A stretch of DNA of 64,000 nt, from assembly GCA_000231825.2 (NCBI GenBank), contig JH720344.1, positions 389,968 through 453,967 on the forward strand, written 5' to 3'. Shown here one piece after another: positions 24,487 through 37,344 of this stretch. Made by a program: the position numbers and the translations under genes. The notes under the pieces were generated by a model. The model was not told the DNA's origin. It did not search any database and was given only the letters and a program-made list of their open reading frames with translations. The first letter of the stretch is position 1; every line of letters starts with the position of its first letter. This DNA is from Tetrahymena elliotti 4EA (Eukaryota > Ciliophora > Oligohymenophorea > Hymenostomatida > Tetrahymenidae).

Positions 24487-26562
24487 TCAATGTCTGGCTA
24501 AAGCAAAACCAACTCTGTCGTTGTCTCTATCATAAATGGAATAGTACTTTTGTAAGAAAGTATCTCCCTATTTTAATTTTAAAAAAATATTTTTTAGATG
24601 CAATTATTTTAAATAGATATTATTATTACCAAAATCCAAGCTCTTTCATAAGGGAAGTTTTCTTCATCATTAGGGATATCAAGGGGCATGAAAGCAACAA
24701 TACATTAGGCAGATTTGTTGCTCATTTCAACATTAGATTGAGCAGTTTCTACAGTTTATTGAGAACCATCAGAGTTTTCTTGTAAAACGTATTCTTCACC
24801 AGTTAATGTGTAGTGAGTACCATCAATAACGAAGGTTAAATCAGGTAAATCGGCAACATTACTGCAGTTAGTGTTAGCACTAGAGTAATCTATTTGTATT
24901 TATTTAAAATAATTTTCAAAAATAGAAACAATTATTTTATTTTTATTTATTTACCTAATAAAGTAAAGATATCCTCAGAAGGACCAGTAATAAGAGAAGT
25001 ACCAGTATCAGCAACAACGTAACAACCACCTTTACAAAGACCGACATCTTTTCCACCAACCAAGATGGCTTAAGCTTCAATAAGCCAGTAGTAATCTTTC
25101 TTAACCTTGTGATATTTAATTTCACCAGTATATCTTGCAGGATTGGCACCACCAATTGAGATTTCAGAATCAGTTCTTCCATCATGAGGACTCATGTAGA
25201 ATGAGAAAATATTTTTTGAGATTTTCTTTTGTTCAATTAAACTATCAAATAAGGGATTTTTGTTGTAAGCAGCCATAGAAGGGAAAGCCAAACCAACTAT
25301 ACCATCGAACTTAGACTGATTTTATAAAAAGAATTATTATTTAATATTCATTAAAAAACTATGTAAAATCATTATCAAATTCATTCATTTTTGTTAAATT
25401 TTAATAAAAAATCAATATTCCTATTAAAGTATCATAAAAAATCAATAATATCCTCTTTTCTTATATTGAATAATTGATCAATTCAATCAATTTTGAATAT
25501 TTAGCAAAAATTTATTAGATTTCATTCCATTAAATCTTTTATTTTAGAATTTAATTTGAAATTAAAACCTAGTTATTTGTACGTTTTTAAAGTTTCACTT
25601 AAATTAGAATTAATTTATTTAGTATTGATGACATTATGCAATTCATTTGATATATGCTTTTGAGCTTTGATGAATGCTTGTTTTGTGGGTTAAAATTCTC
25701 TCAATCTTGAATAGTCACAATTGACTTTGATATTTCGTTTTGTGTATGAATGAATGGATTTGCTTGGTGTATTTTTTGATACTTCATAAAGTGAATACAG
25801 TGCCAAATTTCTTGCTTGTATAATGTTTTTAGGTTTATTTAAAAACGTAAATTGCTTATGAAGTAGCACATTTTAAACAAATAACTAAAATACCTCAGCG
25901 AAAACATCACCTCTTTGTTCGTGAATTTCTACAAAAGTTTAGTCCTTAATTTCAATATCACCGAAGTAAACAGTGTCTTGAGCCATTTCACCAATGAGTT
26001 CACCAGTACCAAATTAGACATCAAGAGAAAGACCAACACTTCTGTAGTTCTTAGATTAATGATAATCATATTATTTGTGGCTAATGCAACCAGGATCATT
26101 ACAATAGATAGAGTTCATCCAAATATTGGCAGAACCAGTGTCATAAATAACTGAAAAAACGTTATCAGGTGAGCCAATAGCTAAGTCACCAGTGTATTAA
26201 ACATTCTTGAAATTATAAAGCTTAACTGTGTGAGTTTAGGTTTTGGATTTGCTATTTGTGCTTGTGCTTGTAAAAGATGTTTCCTTCTATTAACTATAGA
26301 TGAAATCTTTTTCAGGAGAATATTCATTCTTATCATAGCTGTAGTATTGGGCGGTTGAGAGAAGCTCGATGGCCTTTCTTCTTTCTCCAGCAGTTTATGG
26401 AATCTTTTTAAGAGAAATTGTATGTAGTTCATCTCCCTCAGCAGAATATAATTTATTCTTTGACTCTATGGTCTTTTGCTTATCCTTACGAATATGGAGA
26501 CCCATAGTGAAGGAAAGCATGCAGACAGCTAAGAGAGCTACTATAAGCAAGCTTCTTCTCAT
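24487..26562 (-). CDS. Pepsin/cathepsin D-type aspartyl protease
   Basis: Four exons: 25894..26562, 24955..25315, 24630..24889 and 24487..24567, sum 1371 nt (456 residues plus TGA). Introns are 578, 65 and 62 nt. It starts with a signal peptide ([20 protein letters not shown]) and a propeptide of about 100 residues rich in Lys and Ser/Thr. The A1-family fold follows, with both catalytic aspartates: Asp141 in [10 protein letters not shown] and Asp326 in VADTGTSL. Also visible are the [13 protein letters not shown] strand, [14 protein letters not shown], and the C-terminal [19 protein letters not shown] with VGFALA typical of pepsins. It should be a lumenal endopeptidase of lysosome-like or secretory organelles. 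Aspartyl cathepsins are known to process granule-core proproteins in Tetrahymena; whether this gene does so is inference from its position next to two Grl-like genes. Confidence 0.93.
25316..25893 (-). other. Long first intron (578 nt) of the aspartyl protease gene
   Basis: GT at 25892-25893 and CAG acceptor at 25316-25318 (minus strand), phase 0. The splice joins GDVFAE to SKFDGIVGL. The contents are AT-rich with no clear exon. Confidence 0.7.
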
Positions 26563-28329
26563 AGATTATTATTTTAAAATCCAAACCAGATATTTTATAT
26601 GATCAATTATTTATTAATTGTTTGTTATTGATTGATTATTAATTTTCAATTAACTTGTTTTTTTCAATATCTTGATTGAATATTAACTTAATTAAAAGCA
26701 ACTAATTCAGCATGTTGTTTTTGATTTTTTTTATCAAAAATGAATGCAGCAAACTATTTAATAAACATACATAATCAATTCAAGTGGTTTTTAATATTTG
26801 CTTGTTTTTTGATTTCATACTTGATGCTACTAATTGAAAAACTACTCTGCATTTACTTTATTTACTTTTCATTTATTTTCTATTCACTCTAACTCCATTT
26901 AGAGTGAATTAAAATGAAATTATCAATACTCACTCATCCTTATCATTTTTTTTTTGTGTTTTCAATATTTTTCTTGTGAAAAATCTATATTTTATCATCA
27001 ATCTCAAAAACGGATTTTTTAGTTACTGTATTAATACCATTTTACTTAGCTAAAATAAATATAGATTTTATCTACTCTAAATTTATAAACTGTATTCTTA
27101 AATCTACCATAAAAGCTCTAAACATTCACTAAAAAAACATTTTAAAAACTAAAAATTCTTTCTTTAATATTCAATCCTAAAAGAAAGTTAAGTTTCAATT
27201 ATCCGATTTCCCTTGTTATATTTTTAGAATTTCTGAGTTCAGCAATCATCAAATTATTTTATCATTTAAGATAATTTTAGATTTTTTTTCATCTCAGTTT
27301 TCATAAAAATTAAAAATAGAAATATTTTTAAAATAAAAATTTTAACTTCAAAAAGATGAAAAAAATATTCTAATCAAAGCTATTTTTTGTTTATATTTCA
27401 TTTCATAAAAAATATTTCTTGATTATTATTCAAACATACATAATTCATTTTCAATTTATCAAATTTGAAATATTAAAAAATTTCATACTAAAATTGTATT
27501 TTTTATTAGTAATTATCTAAAATTTTGCTTATTCTTCTCAATATTAGCTTTAAAATAAATATTTTACTAAAGAATAAAACCAATTATAAATGTTTTATTA
27601 AAAAATAAATAATATTCTTTCATAGATCATTTTGATTAACTATTTAATTTTTTTGCTTTGGATAAAATTGTTATAAAAAATGTAATTTACTTAACTCTCC
27701 ATTCATTTATAAAAATTAAAATACCTTTTTTATCTACTTAATCTTTTAGTATGAAAATAGTAATTTTATCCCAAAAAAAAAATTATTTATTATTTTATTT
27801 ATAAGTTAAAAAAGATTATTAACATTCACAATAATTTATTTTGTTTTTTTGTTTATTAATAAAAATTGTTTTTACTATTTTTTTTTATTTTATTATTATC
27901 AGTTCATTCTGAAAATACCTCTTAAAAATATTTCTAAGCATTATTTAGAAAGTAAGTAATACACTTGAAACAGCCAGGTTTTAATCAACAAAAATATTTT
28001 AAATATATATGGGAGGTTATAGTATTAAAGAAATATTGATCATAAAGTATTTATTTGAGTGGCAATTAATTATTAGAATTCTTTTACGATTTGATGTAAA
28101 TTTTAGCACTAGATAAAAATAGTAAGTATTTGCAAACTTTATAAATATGAAATAAATTCTATTTATTTACTATCTAGTAAGTTAAGAGAGGCAAAATATT
28201 TAGGTCTCATTGTAAAAGTGATTAAAGTTTTCTTTTTTCTAAATTACAATTAAACGTGAGTTTTGTACAGACTATTATTTAATTAACAATAATTAATAAA
28301 AAATTTAGATATCAAATACTAATTTAAAA
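26563..28329. other. Intergenic, AT-rich
   Basis: Shared upstream region of the divergent aspartyl protease and gamma-glutamyl hydrolase genes. No reading frame or RNA gene was recognised. Confidence 0.6.
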
Positions 28330-29595
28330 ATGATTAAAAAAATTTCATTTGTTTTATTCTGCTTACTAGTTTTAGGAGTTAATTGTTTAAAAAATAGCAC
28401 GACATTTAACTAGAGACCAATTATTGGTATTTATACTGCCCCTTCTCCATATTCCAAATATCCAGGTCAAAATTACTCTTATATTGCATCAAGTTATGTT
28501 AAATATGTTGAAAGTGCAGGTGCTCAAGTTGTTCCTATTCCATATGATGCTACTTAAGAATATCTTGATACTTTATTTTCTAAAATTAATGGTATCCTCT
28601 TCCCTGGTGGTGGGTAAATTAGCTTTAACAAAAATAGAAAAATTAAATTATTTTAAATATCAACGAAAAACATAATTTATAAAAATAAAGAGTAGAATTT
28701 ACATTAGATGATTCAGTGAACAAGATCTACTCAAAAAATGGAGATTATTTAATTTAAAAGGCTAAAAATGCCACAAATAATGGCGATTTCTTCCCTATTT
28801 GGGGTACATGCTTAGGACTTGAATTGATCCATTACGTTGAAAGTGGTTTTAATAGCTCTGTTCTTACACTTGGATATAATGATAAAGCTTCTCATACTAC
28901 ATAATAAATAGATCTTACTTCAAGATTATTTAAAAATATGCCTCATTTTTTGATAAATCACATCAAGGAAAATAATTATGGTAAATAATAATGCATATAA
29001 TTTGATTGAATCAGTTATTTTAATTTTTTTATTTAGCATACTATTATCATGACAAAGGAGTTCTCCCTCAAATATATAATGAGATTCCTTATCTTTCTTA
29101 AAACTATAAATTTACTTCTATGGGTTATACAGATTCTAAGAAACCTTTTATTGCAACCTTTGAAGCAATCAATTATCCTATTTTCGGCACTTAATTCCAT
29201 CCTGAAAAGAATCTTTTTGAATGGAAGGTATGTATATCTATTTATATTAACTTGTAGAAAAAACCGTTTTTTTATTTAAATAATAGATTGAAGCAGATCG
29301 CGATTTCAAGTCTAATTTAGTAACTTAATACTTTGCAAATTTCTTTGTTGAGTTAACTAAAAAAAATTTCCATTCATTTGATAGCCAAAATGATGAAAAT
29401 CAATACTTGATCTATAAGTATCCTACTTACTCTTTATCAACAAGCATGTATTCAGAAATTTACATTCTCAAAAACTTTGGCAATCCTGATGTTGATTACA
29501 AAGATGCTTATGTTCCTAAACTTAAACACTCAAAATTATTTTTGAATAAAATAATTTCTTTGTCATCAACTTAATATGAAGATGGTGAATTCTGA
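28330..29595 (+). CDS. Gamma-glutamyl hydrolase (folate polyglutamate hydrolase, C26)
   Basis: Four exons: 28330..28613, 28691..28980, 29037..29227 and 29287..29595, sum 1074 nt (357 residues plus TGA). Introns are 77, 56 and 59 nt. The signal peptide is [19 protein letters not shown]. Family landmarks are [42 protein letters not shown], the catalytic Cys in [14 protein letters not shown] (about residue 135) and the catalytic His in [14 protein letters not shown]. The enzyme removes gamma-linked glutamates from poly-glutamyl folates, usually in lysosomes/vacuoles or after secretion, which the signal peptide fits. The first acceptor was chosen (aaag|agtag) because only that one keeps PGGG in frame with VEFTLDDSV. 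All expected landmarks are intact, so it is probably functional. Confidence 0.95.
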
Positions 29596-30800
29596 AATAA
29601 CTTATTAAATAATAAATTTTAAAAATATAAATAAACTGTTTTATATTAAATCCATATTAAATCATTCCAACATTTAACAAATTGGAAAAATATATTGAAA
29701 CAACATATTTAATTAACTTATTTAACAAATTGGAAAAATATATTGAAACAACATATTTAATTAACTTAATTCAATGAAATTAAATTATAAAATCTCTTTT
29801 GATTTAAATTGGACTCAACTTATTTAAAAATTCTTTAGAAAATATTTAATATCTTTCTAAATTTTATTTTATTAAGAAAAATATTAAAGTGATAAAAAAA
29901 TTAAATATTTTAGAATCTTTATGCTATTTAAGATACTTTTTGTTTAAATAATCAAATCAAAAGATTATTTGGTATTTTGTAAAAATAAATAAATAAATAG
30001 TATTTGATTACTCAGATTAATTATTGAATAAATGCAGTCTAATTATCAGTTTACAGACTAACATTATCATATTTATCTTTTTTTTTTCATTCTTTCTTTG
30101 CGTATTTTTTATTTTTCTTACTGGTTTGGATATTTATTTTTTTAAGCTTCCTTCCATAATATCATTTTTCAGATTTTAATATGAAAAAAAATTATAAACA
30201 AATATTCATAAGTAAATTATTAAAATAAAGTTCATTTTATTAAAATATTACTTATGTCTACATTCATTCATATAAATTGAATAATAAAATTATTAGGTCT
30301 ATTTTTTTTGCTTTTTTAATTTTTGTTTTTCTTTTGATGGGCTAGGTAGGCTTGGAACTTTGAATCAATAATTTAAAGGAATTTTTATGAATTATAATTA
30401 TTGATCATTTTTTAAAAGTAAGCCATATAAGGTCATAACTACTTATTAAAATCCACACTCTTTTACTATTTTCTAATAAATTCTATAAATTAAATTTAAA
30501 TTACTATTTATAAATAATTTAATCTTTGTTAAATAGTTTTTATTGATAATTTATCTATTATTGTTTTAGTTTTAACTTATTGAATGATAGATAATCAATT
30601 AAATTTGACAGTTAATTGTAAGCGAATTTAAAGACATGCATGAAAAATTCTTAAAAAGTAAATAAAATTCAATATTCTTTAATTATTTTTTGTAAAATTT
30701 ATTTTTTATTGGATAAACTGAAAAAATCTGTTTGTTTAATGAATTTTTTAATTTTTTGGAATAAAAAATATGTAATTTCAATCAAAATTTATATTTCAGA
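29596..30800. other. Intergenic, AT-rich
   Basis: Apart from a 48-bp tandem duplication at 29673-29768, no gene or RNA is seen. Confidence 0.6.
29673..29768. repeat. Perfect 48-bp tandem duplication
   Basis: Two adjacent identical copies (29673-29720 and 29721-29768) begin tttaacaaattggaaaaata and end ttaattaactta. They lie about 80 bp past the gamma-glutamyl hydrolase stop, in the likely 3' UTR or flank. The identity suggests a recent slippage event. Confidence 0.95.
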
Positions 30801-31977
30801 ATGATGAAGATATGGTATAGTTTTAGTTATTGTTAATTAGACAATCTATATCTTAATTTAGCTTCATTTTTAAGGTGAATTTTTTAATTGTTTGAGTAAA
30901 AAAATTGTATTTAATTTTAGTTGATATTCTGAATATTAATTGATTTCGCTCAAATCACATTTTAAGATTTGGTAAAATCAGATATTTAATATTAAAACAA
31001 AAAAAATAAAAAAATAAATCTAGATAATTAAATGTTTGGCTTTATTTGATAAAGATAAGGAATTATTAATTGTTATCCCTAGCAAGAAGAGGATGAAAAT
31101 TCAATCATTTTGTAGACAACAAGAATTCAGTCAGCTAAAGATTTTCAAAATATCCTTCAAAGCAAATAAATTTAGCATAATAAAGTGCATAAGTTAGTCT
31201 TAAATATGCAAGATTCTATCTGGAGTGATTAATTAGCTGCTATTGTTTCTGAATTATTTTAATCTCTGCAAAACCTCTTAGATGTTGATTTAAACTTTTC
31301 AAATAGCAATATATTAAAACTAACAATTAATAAGCGTTTTATATGGTTTATATTCATTAAAACTAGTTGAAAAATTTGTTTTAAAAATTCATCAGTGTCC
31401 AGATTTATCCTAAGGATATCTTTAGATTATATTCAAATATTTTTAGAGCTCAAAAAAACTTAAATTTATAGAAATACATAATGGAGAAAACAAATCAAAT
31501 GGAAGAGATTACTCAATATTAACAGATTTTCTAATTGAAAATAAAACTCTAGAGGAGTTGAATTTTTAATCTTTTGAAAACAGTTATGATTCTGAAGCTC
31601 ATTCTTATTTGTGCCGAGCCTTATCTAAAAATAATCATCTCTAAAAGCTTGTTTTACAAACTATTGTAGAACCTGTAAAGTTTTGGGATAATTTAGTTGA
31701 GAATCTAAAGAATAACTCTACCCTTTAAAGTATATTCATCAGATTTCTCGGAGGCGGAAATGAAAAAAAGATTTCTGTTGCATTAAATACTTTTCATAAG
31801 ACAATATCTCCTGTTATTATTACAGTAAATTCGCCTAACAGTTCAATCTAAAATTTTAGAGAGTTGTAACAAGTAAAGTAAGAAATACTTTTACAATTGA
31901 CTGTACTCTAATATATCATCAAAAATATAATCGCCCTCAATCCTTCACAGATAGCTGCAGACTTAAATTATGATTGA
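30801..31977 (+). pseudogene. Short LRR-like protein, probably frame-broken
   Basis: A probable first exon at 30801..30874 (MMKIWYSFSYCQLDNLYLNL, donor AG|GTGAAT) resembles the 5' exon of the LRR genes at the left of the window. The body from about 31062 reads QQEEDENSIILQTTRIQSAK, then VHKLVLNMQDSIW and LLDVDLNFSNSN. Near 31.28-31.33 kb the protein-like frame shifts by one base and continues as SLKLVEKFVLKIHQCPDLS, KTLEELNFQSFENS, LCRALSKNNHLQKLVL and STLQSIFIRFLGG to TGA at 31975-31977. These are irregular leucine-rich repeats. The connection from the first exon is not in obvious phase. The slip could be an assembly error or real decay, so I flag it as a possible pseudogene. Confidence 0.5.
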
Positions 31978-32881
31978 AAATAGTCTTTACTAAATGTTAA
32001 GTAATTTTTTATGAAAATACATATTAATTTTGTTATTTTATTTCTTGTAATTAGAAAATATCTTTTATATTCTTTTATCATTTTTTGATAAAATTCATCA
32101 AAAATCTGTTTGATTTACACCAGTAATTTGCTTTAATCCAATAAATTAAATGTAATGTTAATTATTTATTTCAAATCAGAAGAATTTCATTACTGATTTA
32201 TTCAACATCAAAAAATTTAAAAGTTGTAATCCAAAAAAATTTATTTTGCTTTAAATAATTATTTTAAAATAGTTTTTTTCATATAAATATTTAAAAATAA
32301 ACAAACAATACCTTTCTATTTTTATTTAAAAATAGTTCTCATATTTCTAAATATTTTTATTAAATTTTCATAGCTATTTATTCAAAAAATCAATTTTGTT
32401 TAAGTAGGAATTCATTATTGAAAATCACAAACATCCTCCATCCAAAGTATTTAATTTTTCAAACAAAAATAAAGAAAATAATGAGTAATAAATAATAATT
32501 AAATCAATTTTTTTTTCTAATTGAAAATAAATTAAAAATACTTTTGAGAAAATTATCAATGAATTTATTTTATTCAAGAAATTTCATAGACTCATTTTTT
32601 ATATTCCAATAACCATTTAATTTGTTTTAGAATTTACACTGAGTGTATTATTTTTTACTATCTTTATCTATCAAATAATCATCTGAAATTCATTTTAAAA
32701 TTGTTACATTATTAAAATATTTTTAAGGAAATAATTAATGTTTGTAAATATTTTTTAAACAAATATGATTTTTAATAAAAAATTTTCTTTTTTTAAAAAA
32801 AATGCTTGTTAGTTTTAATATAAATTTACTCAGTTTTATTAAAGAAATAATAATTTTAATATTTTTAAATGTTTCTTTTGC
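31978..32881. other. Intergenic between convergent genes
   Basis: Highly AT-rich, between the LRR-like stop and the GH35 stop. Nothing recognised. Confidence 0.6.
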
Positions 32882-35013
32882 TCAGTGGAGTGTTAATTCA
32901 CCCTTAATTGGGGCTGCTGAATTTTAAATCAAATCAAGAATAACAATTTCATTGCTTTATTTAAGGATAGTAGCAGGACAGAAAAGCTTTTGTTGAGGAC
33001 CAACATTCCAGTATCTACCTAAGTTGAATCCATTAACCCAAACATAACCCTTGGTGTAATTTGACATATTTAAATAAGTATCTCCAATTTGTCCATTAAT
33101 ATTGAAAGTACCCTTAAAGAATGTTTCATTATTCTATAAATCAGAAGCACTGGTATTAGGAATAATGTTAGGGATATTTTGAAGAGGAATTAAAGTGTGT
33201 GAAATGTTAGTGACATTCTAGTTTTGGAAGTAAACATTACCAATAATGCCTTTATTATCAAACATACTATGACCATAGTTAGTGTGACCAAAAGCTTCAA
33301 CAAAGATAGTTACAGTAGCATTAGTGGCATTACCTTAATAATTGAAACTGAAAGAATTTTATAAATTCATTCTGTTGATTATACCATTGTAAGTGGTAGA
33401 ATTATTGACTTAGACATAAACTTTAGAGAAATCTCTAATCTTATCAAAGGAGAGAGTGTAGTTAGTCTATTAGGTAGAGTTATTGATTTAGATTTAGAAA
33501 GTGTATACAACTATACCTTAGTTCTGATTTAAAACTTCAAAACTTTAAGCTTATTAGTAAGTTTATTTAGGTAAAGAGTTGTAGAGAACTCTGAGAGAGC
33601 CTATTCTTTAAGGAGTGAATTGATCAACAGTTGTTACATTTTAAATTTGAGGAACATCTGGGATTGTCCAGTTGAAATGAGATTTAAACATATCTCTCAA
33701 GGCATAGAATTTATCTGTAGGAGCTCCTTACTCATTAATTGGAGCATCATAGTCATAACTAGTAATATCTGGTTAGTAGGCACTATCATTGCCATTATTG
33801 TTAGAACCAGCTGTTAAACCAAAATTTGAACCACCATATACCATATACATTGAGAAAGAGTGTTTGTTATTTATCAAAGATTCAAACTCATTAACAGTAC
33901 TTTAGATATCACGTCCTGCCCAGTTCTCAGCCCAATGAGTTAACCATCTAAATAAATAAATTAATTAATTAGATTTTAATTTAAAGTAAGCTAAAATTTA
34001 ATGTTTAAATGAATGAATAATTTTTGTGTAAATTTTTAAGCTATTAATTAAAAAGAATATGATTTAATCAAGTTTTTATTACCCAGGGTATGTTTCAGAA
34101 CTCATGACGGGCATTTCGAATTCAAGACTATGGGCATATGTGTAGTCTTTTTCATTAGTACCAGGGTTTAAACCAAAGGCAGCTCCAGGAACATGACCAG
34201 TTTTAATCAAACTACCTCCATCAGCAGTGTAGTAAGGAACCTAAATCTTATTAGTATTGTCCCAAATTTATTTTAATTAGAGAGGATAAGTGTTGTTGCT
34301 ACCATAAGAACCAAATTCATTTTCGATTTAGACCATAAGGATAGTACCATTTCTTGTAATTTGGTAGTCATAAATTTCTGAGGCAACTCTGTTAATGTAG
34401 GGAGTTATGGCTTAAATATACTTAGGATCAGTTGATCTCAATTCAACGTTTTCCTTTAGAAGCCAGAAAGGTTAACCACCAAAATCCCATTCTGCACAAA
34501 CATAAGGACCAGGTCTTATTAAAACATACATTTACTCTTCCAAAGCAATTTGTAAAAAGTTTCTTAAGTTTTTGTCAGGACTGGAGAAATCAAAAACACC
34601 AGGAGCAACTTCATGATGATTCCACATGATGTAAACACTTAATGTGTTTAAACCTAATTTAAAAAATGAAAGTTATTGAATCTATGAAAGAAAACAAGTT
34701 AAAACTGTTTGAATATATTTAAAAAGATATATATTATTAATCTACCAAGAGCCTTGATGGTTTGGATTCTTGTACGCCAGTATTATGAGGGTACTCTAGA
34801 ATAATGGATTTCTCCTGCAGCAACGAAGAGAGGTAGTCCATTCAAGATGAATTATTAGTTTTTAAGCTCAAAAGTTTGAGGGAAAGTAGTCTGAAATGGT
34901 GGGTTATTTATAATTTCTACAGTTTATAAATCCTTTTAACTGACATAAATAAAGCCTGTCGAAAGGATTAAAAGTCCAGCTATAAATGATACAATAATAG
35001 CTACCTTATTCAT
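32882..35013 (-). CDS. GH35 beta-galactosidase, copy 1
   Basis: Three exons: 34746..35013, 34083..34653 and 32882..33947, sum 1905 nt (634 residues plus TGA). Introns are 92 and 135 nt. The N-terminus has a signal peptide or anchor (MNKVAIIVSFIAGLLILSTG). The GH35 barrel follows: [44 protein letters not shown], the acid/base Glu in MVQIENEFG (about residue 200), and the nucleophile-equivalent Glu in MSSETYPG, which crosses the second splice into WLTHW. Then come [15 protein letters not shown] and [14 protein letters not shown], and C-terminal beta domains ending [20 protein letters not shown]. It should remove terminal beta-galactose in the secretory/lysosomal lumen or outside the cell. Part of its sequence is duplicated at 43571-45460, and a diverged paralogue lies at 45668-48356. 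Confidence 0.95.
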
Positions 35014-36390
35014 AATGATGATTAACAATTTGATTTTATTGTTTTTATTTTGATTATTTCTTAAAGCTTAATTCAATTATTCTTATTTCTACACAAAAAT
35101 TGTTTGATTAATTTAGGGTCAAGTAATCTGAGAGTGATGTATGGATGTAGATTTACATTTATGATTATATACCGAAAAAATCTTTAAAATATTCAATAAC
35201 CATATAATTTAAATCTTTAGTTTTTGTGACTGCATTGAGAAAATAGATACAGATGAATTATATGCCATTCATGTTTGTTGTATTTGATTAAGCATAAAGC
35301 TACTTATCATTTTAATCAAAATATCTTTTATTATTTTCTTTTTCATTAATTTCTGATAAATTTAATAATTAATGAATCATGGTTACAACTCCTTCTATTT
35401 TTTTCTTCTTTTTGTTAATCTAGCTAAAAGAGGATTCTTACAATTAATTATAAAAAGAAAGCGAGTTTAAAGTTGATTGAAGACTGATTTCAATAAATGA
35501 TTAAATAATACAAGTTTCTAAGGATGATATCAATTTTCAAAAGTAAAATGTATTAATGGTTTTTTCAAAGTCAAAAATAAAATAGAATATATTTAGAAAT
35601 CAATATCAAATAAATTAAGCTCTCTAAATTCATTTTTATTATGACTCAGTGGAATTTATGACAACTTATTTTTGTATTACTCATATTATTTACTTTGACA
35701 ATTATAATTCAAATATTTGAAATCCAAGTTATTGTGTGTTTGAATTTGATTTCATTAAAAGAATTTAAGAACCAATAATTAAATTATATGAAAAAGATGA
35801 TACATAGCTAGATAGATAGATATATTTTAATAAATTATTCTTTTTTAAGTTGAGTCTTAAGTAGAAACTTTTTGCTAAAATATTCTAAGTTATTTTTTGC
35901 CCTTTAAAAAAACTTAAAAACATTTTTAAGAGCAGATTATTAATGTTTCAAAATGAATGCTAGATTGATTTTATTTGATAAAATTAATTTAATTTTCTTC
36001 TAAGCTATTATAATCAAAAAATTATTAACTTAGTCATAAAATCAGACAATTGAATAGTTGAATCAAATCATCCAAAGTAAATGTAATATTTTTCATAGAA
36101 TAAAAAGTAACAAAGTTTAGCTAGCTTGTGACAATAATTGTAAATTCCATTTAAATATTTTTAGTGTTTTAAAAAGTAACTACATAAAAATTACAATATG
36201 ATTTGAAAAATGGATAAATCTATGATGCATTTTATTTTCAATAGATGTTCATTTTAAAGAATCCATTAAATCAACCAAAGTTAGATTTACCATTAAATAT
36301 TTTTTCAAAGAATGAATCAACAAATTACTGCTGTAATTCCTTTTATTTCAGTGTGTAAAACTGCTCTTCAAAATTGCTTTTTCTTTACAT
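33899..36390. repeat. Segmental duplication, left copy
   Basis: From the start of exon 3 of GH35 copy 1 through exon 2, exon 1 and about 1.4 kb of 5' flank. It matches 43571-45460 in the same orientation at high identity, including intergenic words such as agtaatctgagagtgatgta and caaaattgctttttctttac. This copy carries exon 1 and a further ~280 bp that the right copy lacks. Confidence 0.85.
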
Positions 36391-37225
36391 TTTTCAAAAA
36401 AAATTTTGAAAGTGTTTAACTAATGTATTTTTTTACTTTCATAATAGATATAACCGTTTTAACTTTTATAATCCATATGCTTTTTTAAATAATCTGAATA
36501 AATCCATAGAACAGCTAATTATTCTTTATTTAAAAGAATCATAACAATCTTTTTTTAAAGAATAATATCTCTCTAATTAGATAAGACATATGAGTTTTCT
36601 TCATCATAGTTTTCAATATTTTATCTTATGTTTCTAATTCTTAAGATTACTAGTACAAATAATATTAAAAAGACTTTTGGATTTACTTAATTATTTAATC
36701 AATTGATTAATTCAATTACTTTAGTTTAAAAATTTTAGCATGAACTTGTTTTAAAGTTATATTATTTTTAATATTCTAGACCTTTCTTTTATAATATCTG
36801 AATTTAATTGAACTTCTATTTTACATCTATCTATTCTCATGATCAATTTATTAAATTTTAGCTATTAATTATGAAGCTCTTAATTTTTGAATGTAGGTTT
36901 CTTAGTTCTTGTGTTAAATATTTAAATTATTTTATTTTTTCTTATTAATGTCTTTTAATTATTTTGAAAATTATTTAGACAAGGGCTTACTCTATTTGCT
37001 CTTTGACCTTTAACTTTTCCTTTTTTTTTAAAAGAGTTTCAGAACTTAAATTATTTCTTGACTCTTTTTAAGCTTGAAATTCTATTATCTCATCTTTACT
37101 CTTTTCATATTCTTTACTAATTCTGACAATTAAAGAGAACTATTTTAATTTTAAACTGATTTTGCTGATTTAGCTTAATAAATTAATTTTTTATTTTATA
37201 TTCTTATTTTAAAAAAAATAAAAAA
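35014..37225. other. Intergenic upstream of GH35 copy 1
   Basis: The first ~1.4 kb is part of the duplicated segment; the rest up to the 5S gene is AT-rich with no reading frame. Near 35806-35822 there is a short gata run. Confidence 0.6.
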
Positions 37226-37344
37226 GGTTATCGACACTGGGACTTCCCAAGCGGTCCCCCACCTTAGTACTAACCCAGCCTTAAGGCGCTTAACTTCGGA
37301 GTTCGAATGGGATCCGGTGTTTTCACCTTAGTATAACCGATAAC
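37226..37344 (-). rRNA. 5S ribosomal RNA
   Basis: The minus strand gives a complete ~119-nt 5S: 5' GTTATCGGTTATACTAAGGT, then the conserved CCCATTCGAACTCCGAAGTT and AAGCGCC (internal polymerase III control region), GGGTTAGTACTAAGGTGGGG, and 3' AGTGTCGATAACC followed by T runs that would terminate polymerase III. The ends pair perfectly (GTTATCG with CGATAAC), so helix I is intact. It lies alone between protein genes, with only a truncated copy nearby. Confidence 0.95.

Noticed and set aside
25915..26602. Plus-strand frames opposite the aspartyl protease exon 1
   Set aside because: Antisense shadows; the minus strand encodes the signal peptide, propeptide and first catalytic Asp.
28424..29279. 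Additional plus-strand frames overlapping the gamma-glutamyl hydrolase
   Set aside because: They are off-frame readings and read into introns; the hydrolase frame carries all catalytic motifs.
34432..34629. Plus-strand frame in the GH35 region, repeated at 44099-44305
   Set aside because: Both are antisense to exon 2 of the GH35 gene and its broken copy; their similarity simply reflects the duplication.
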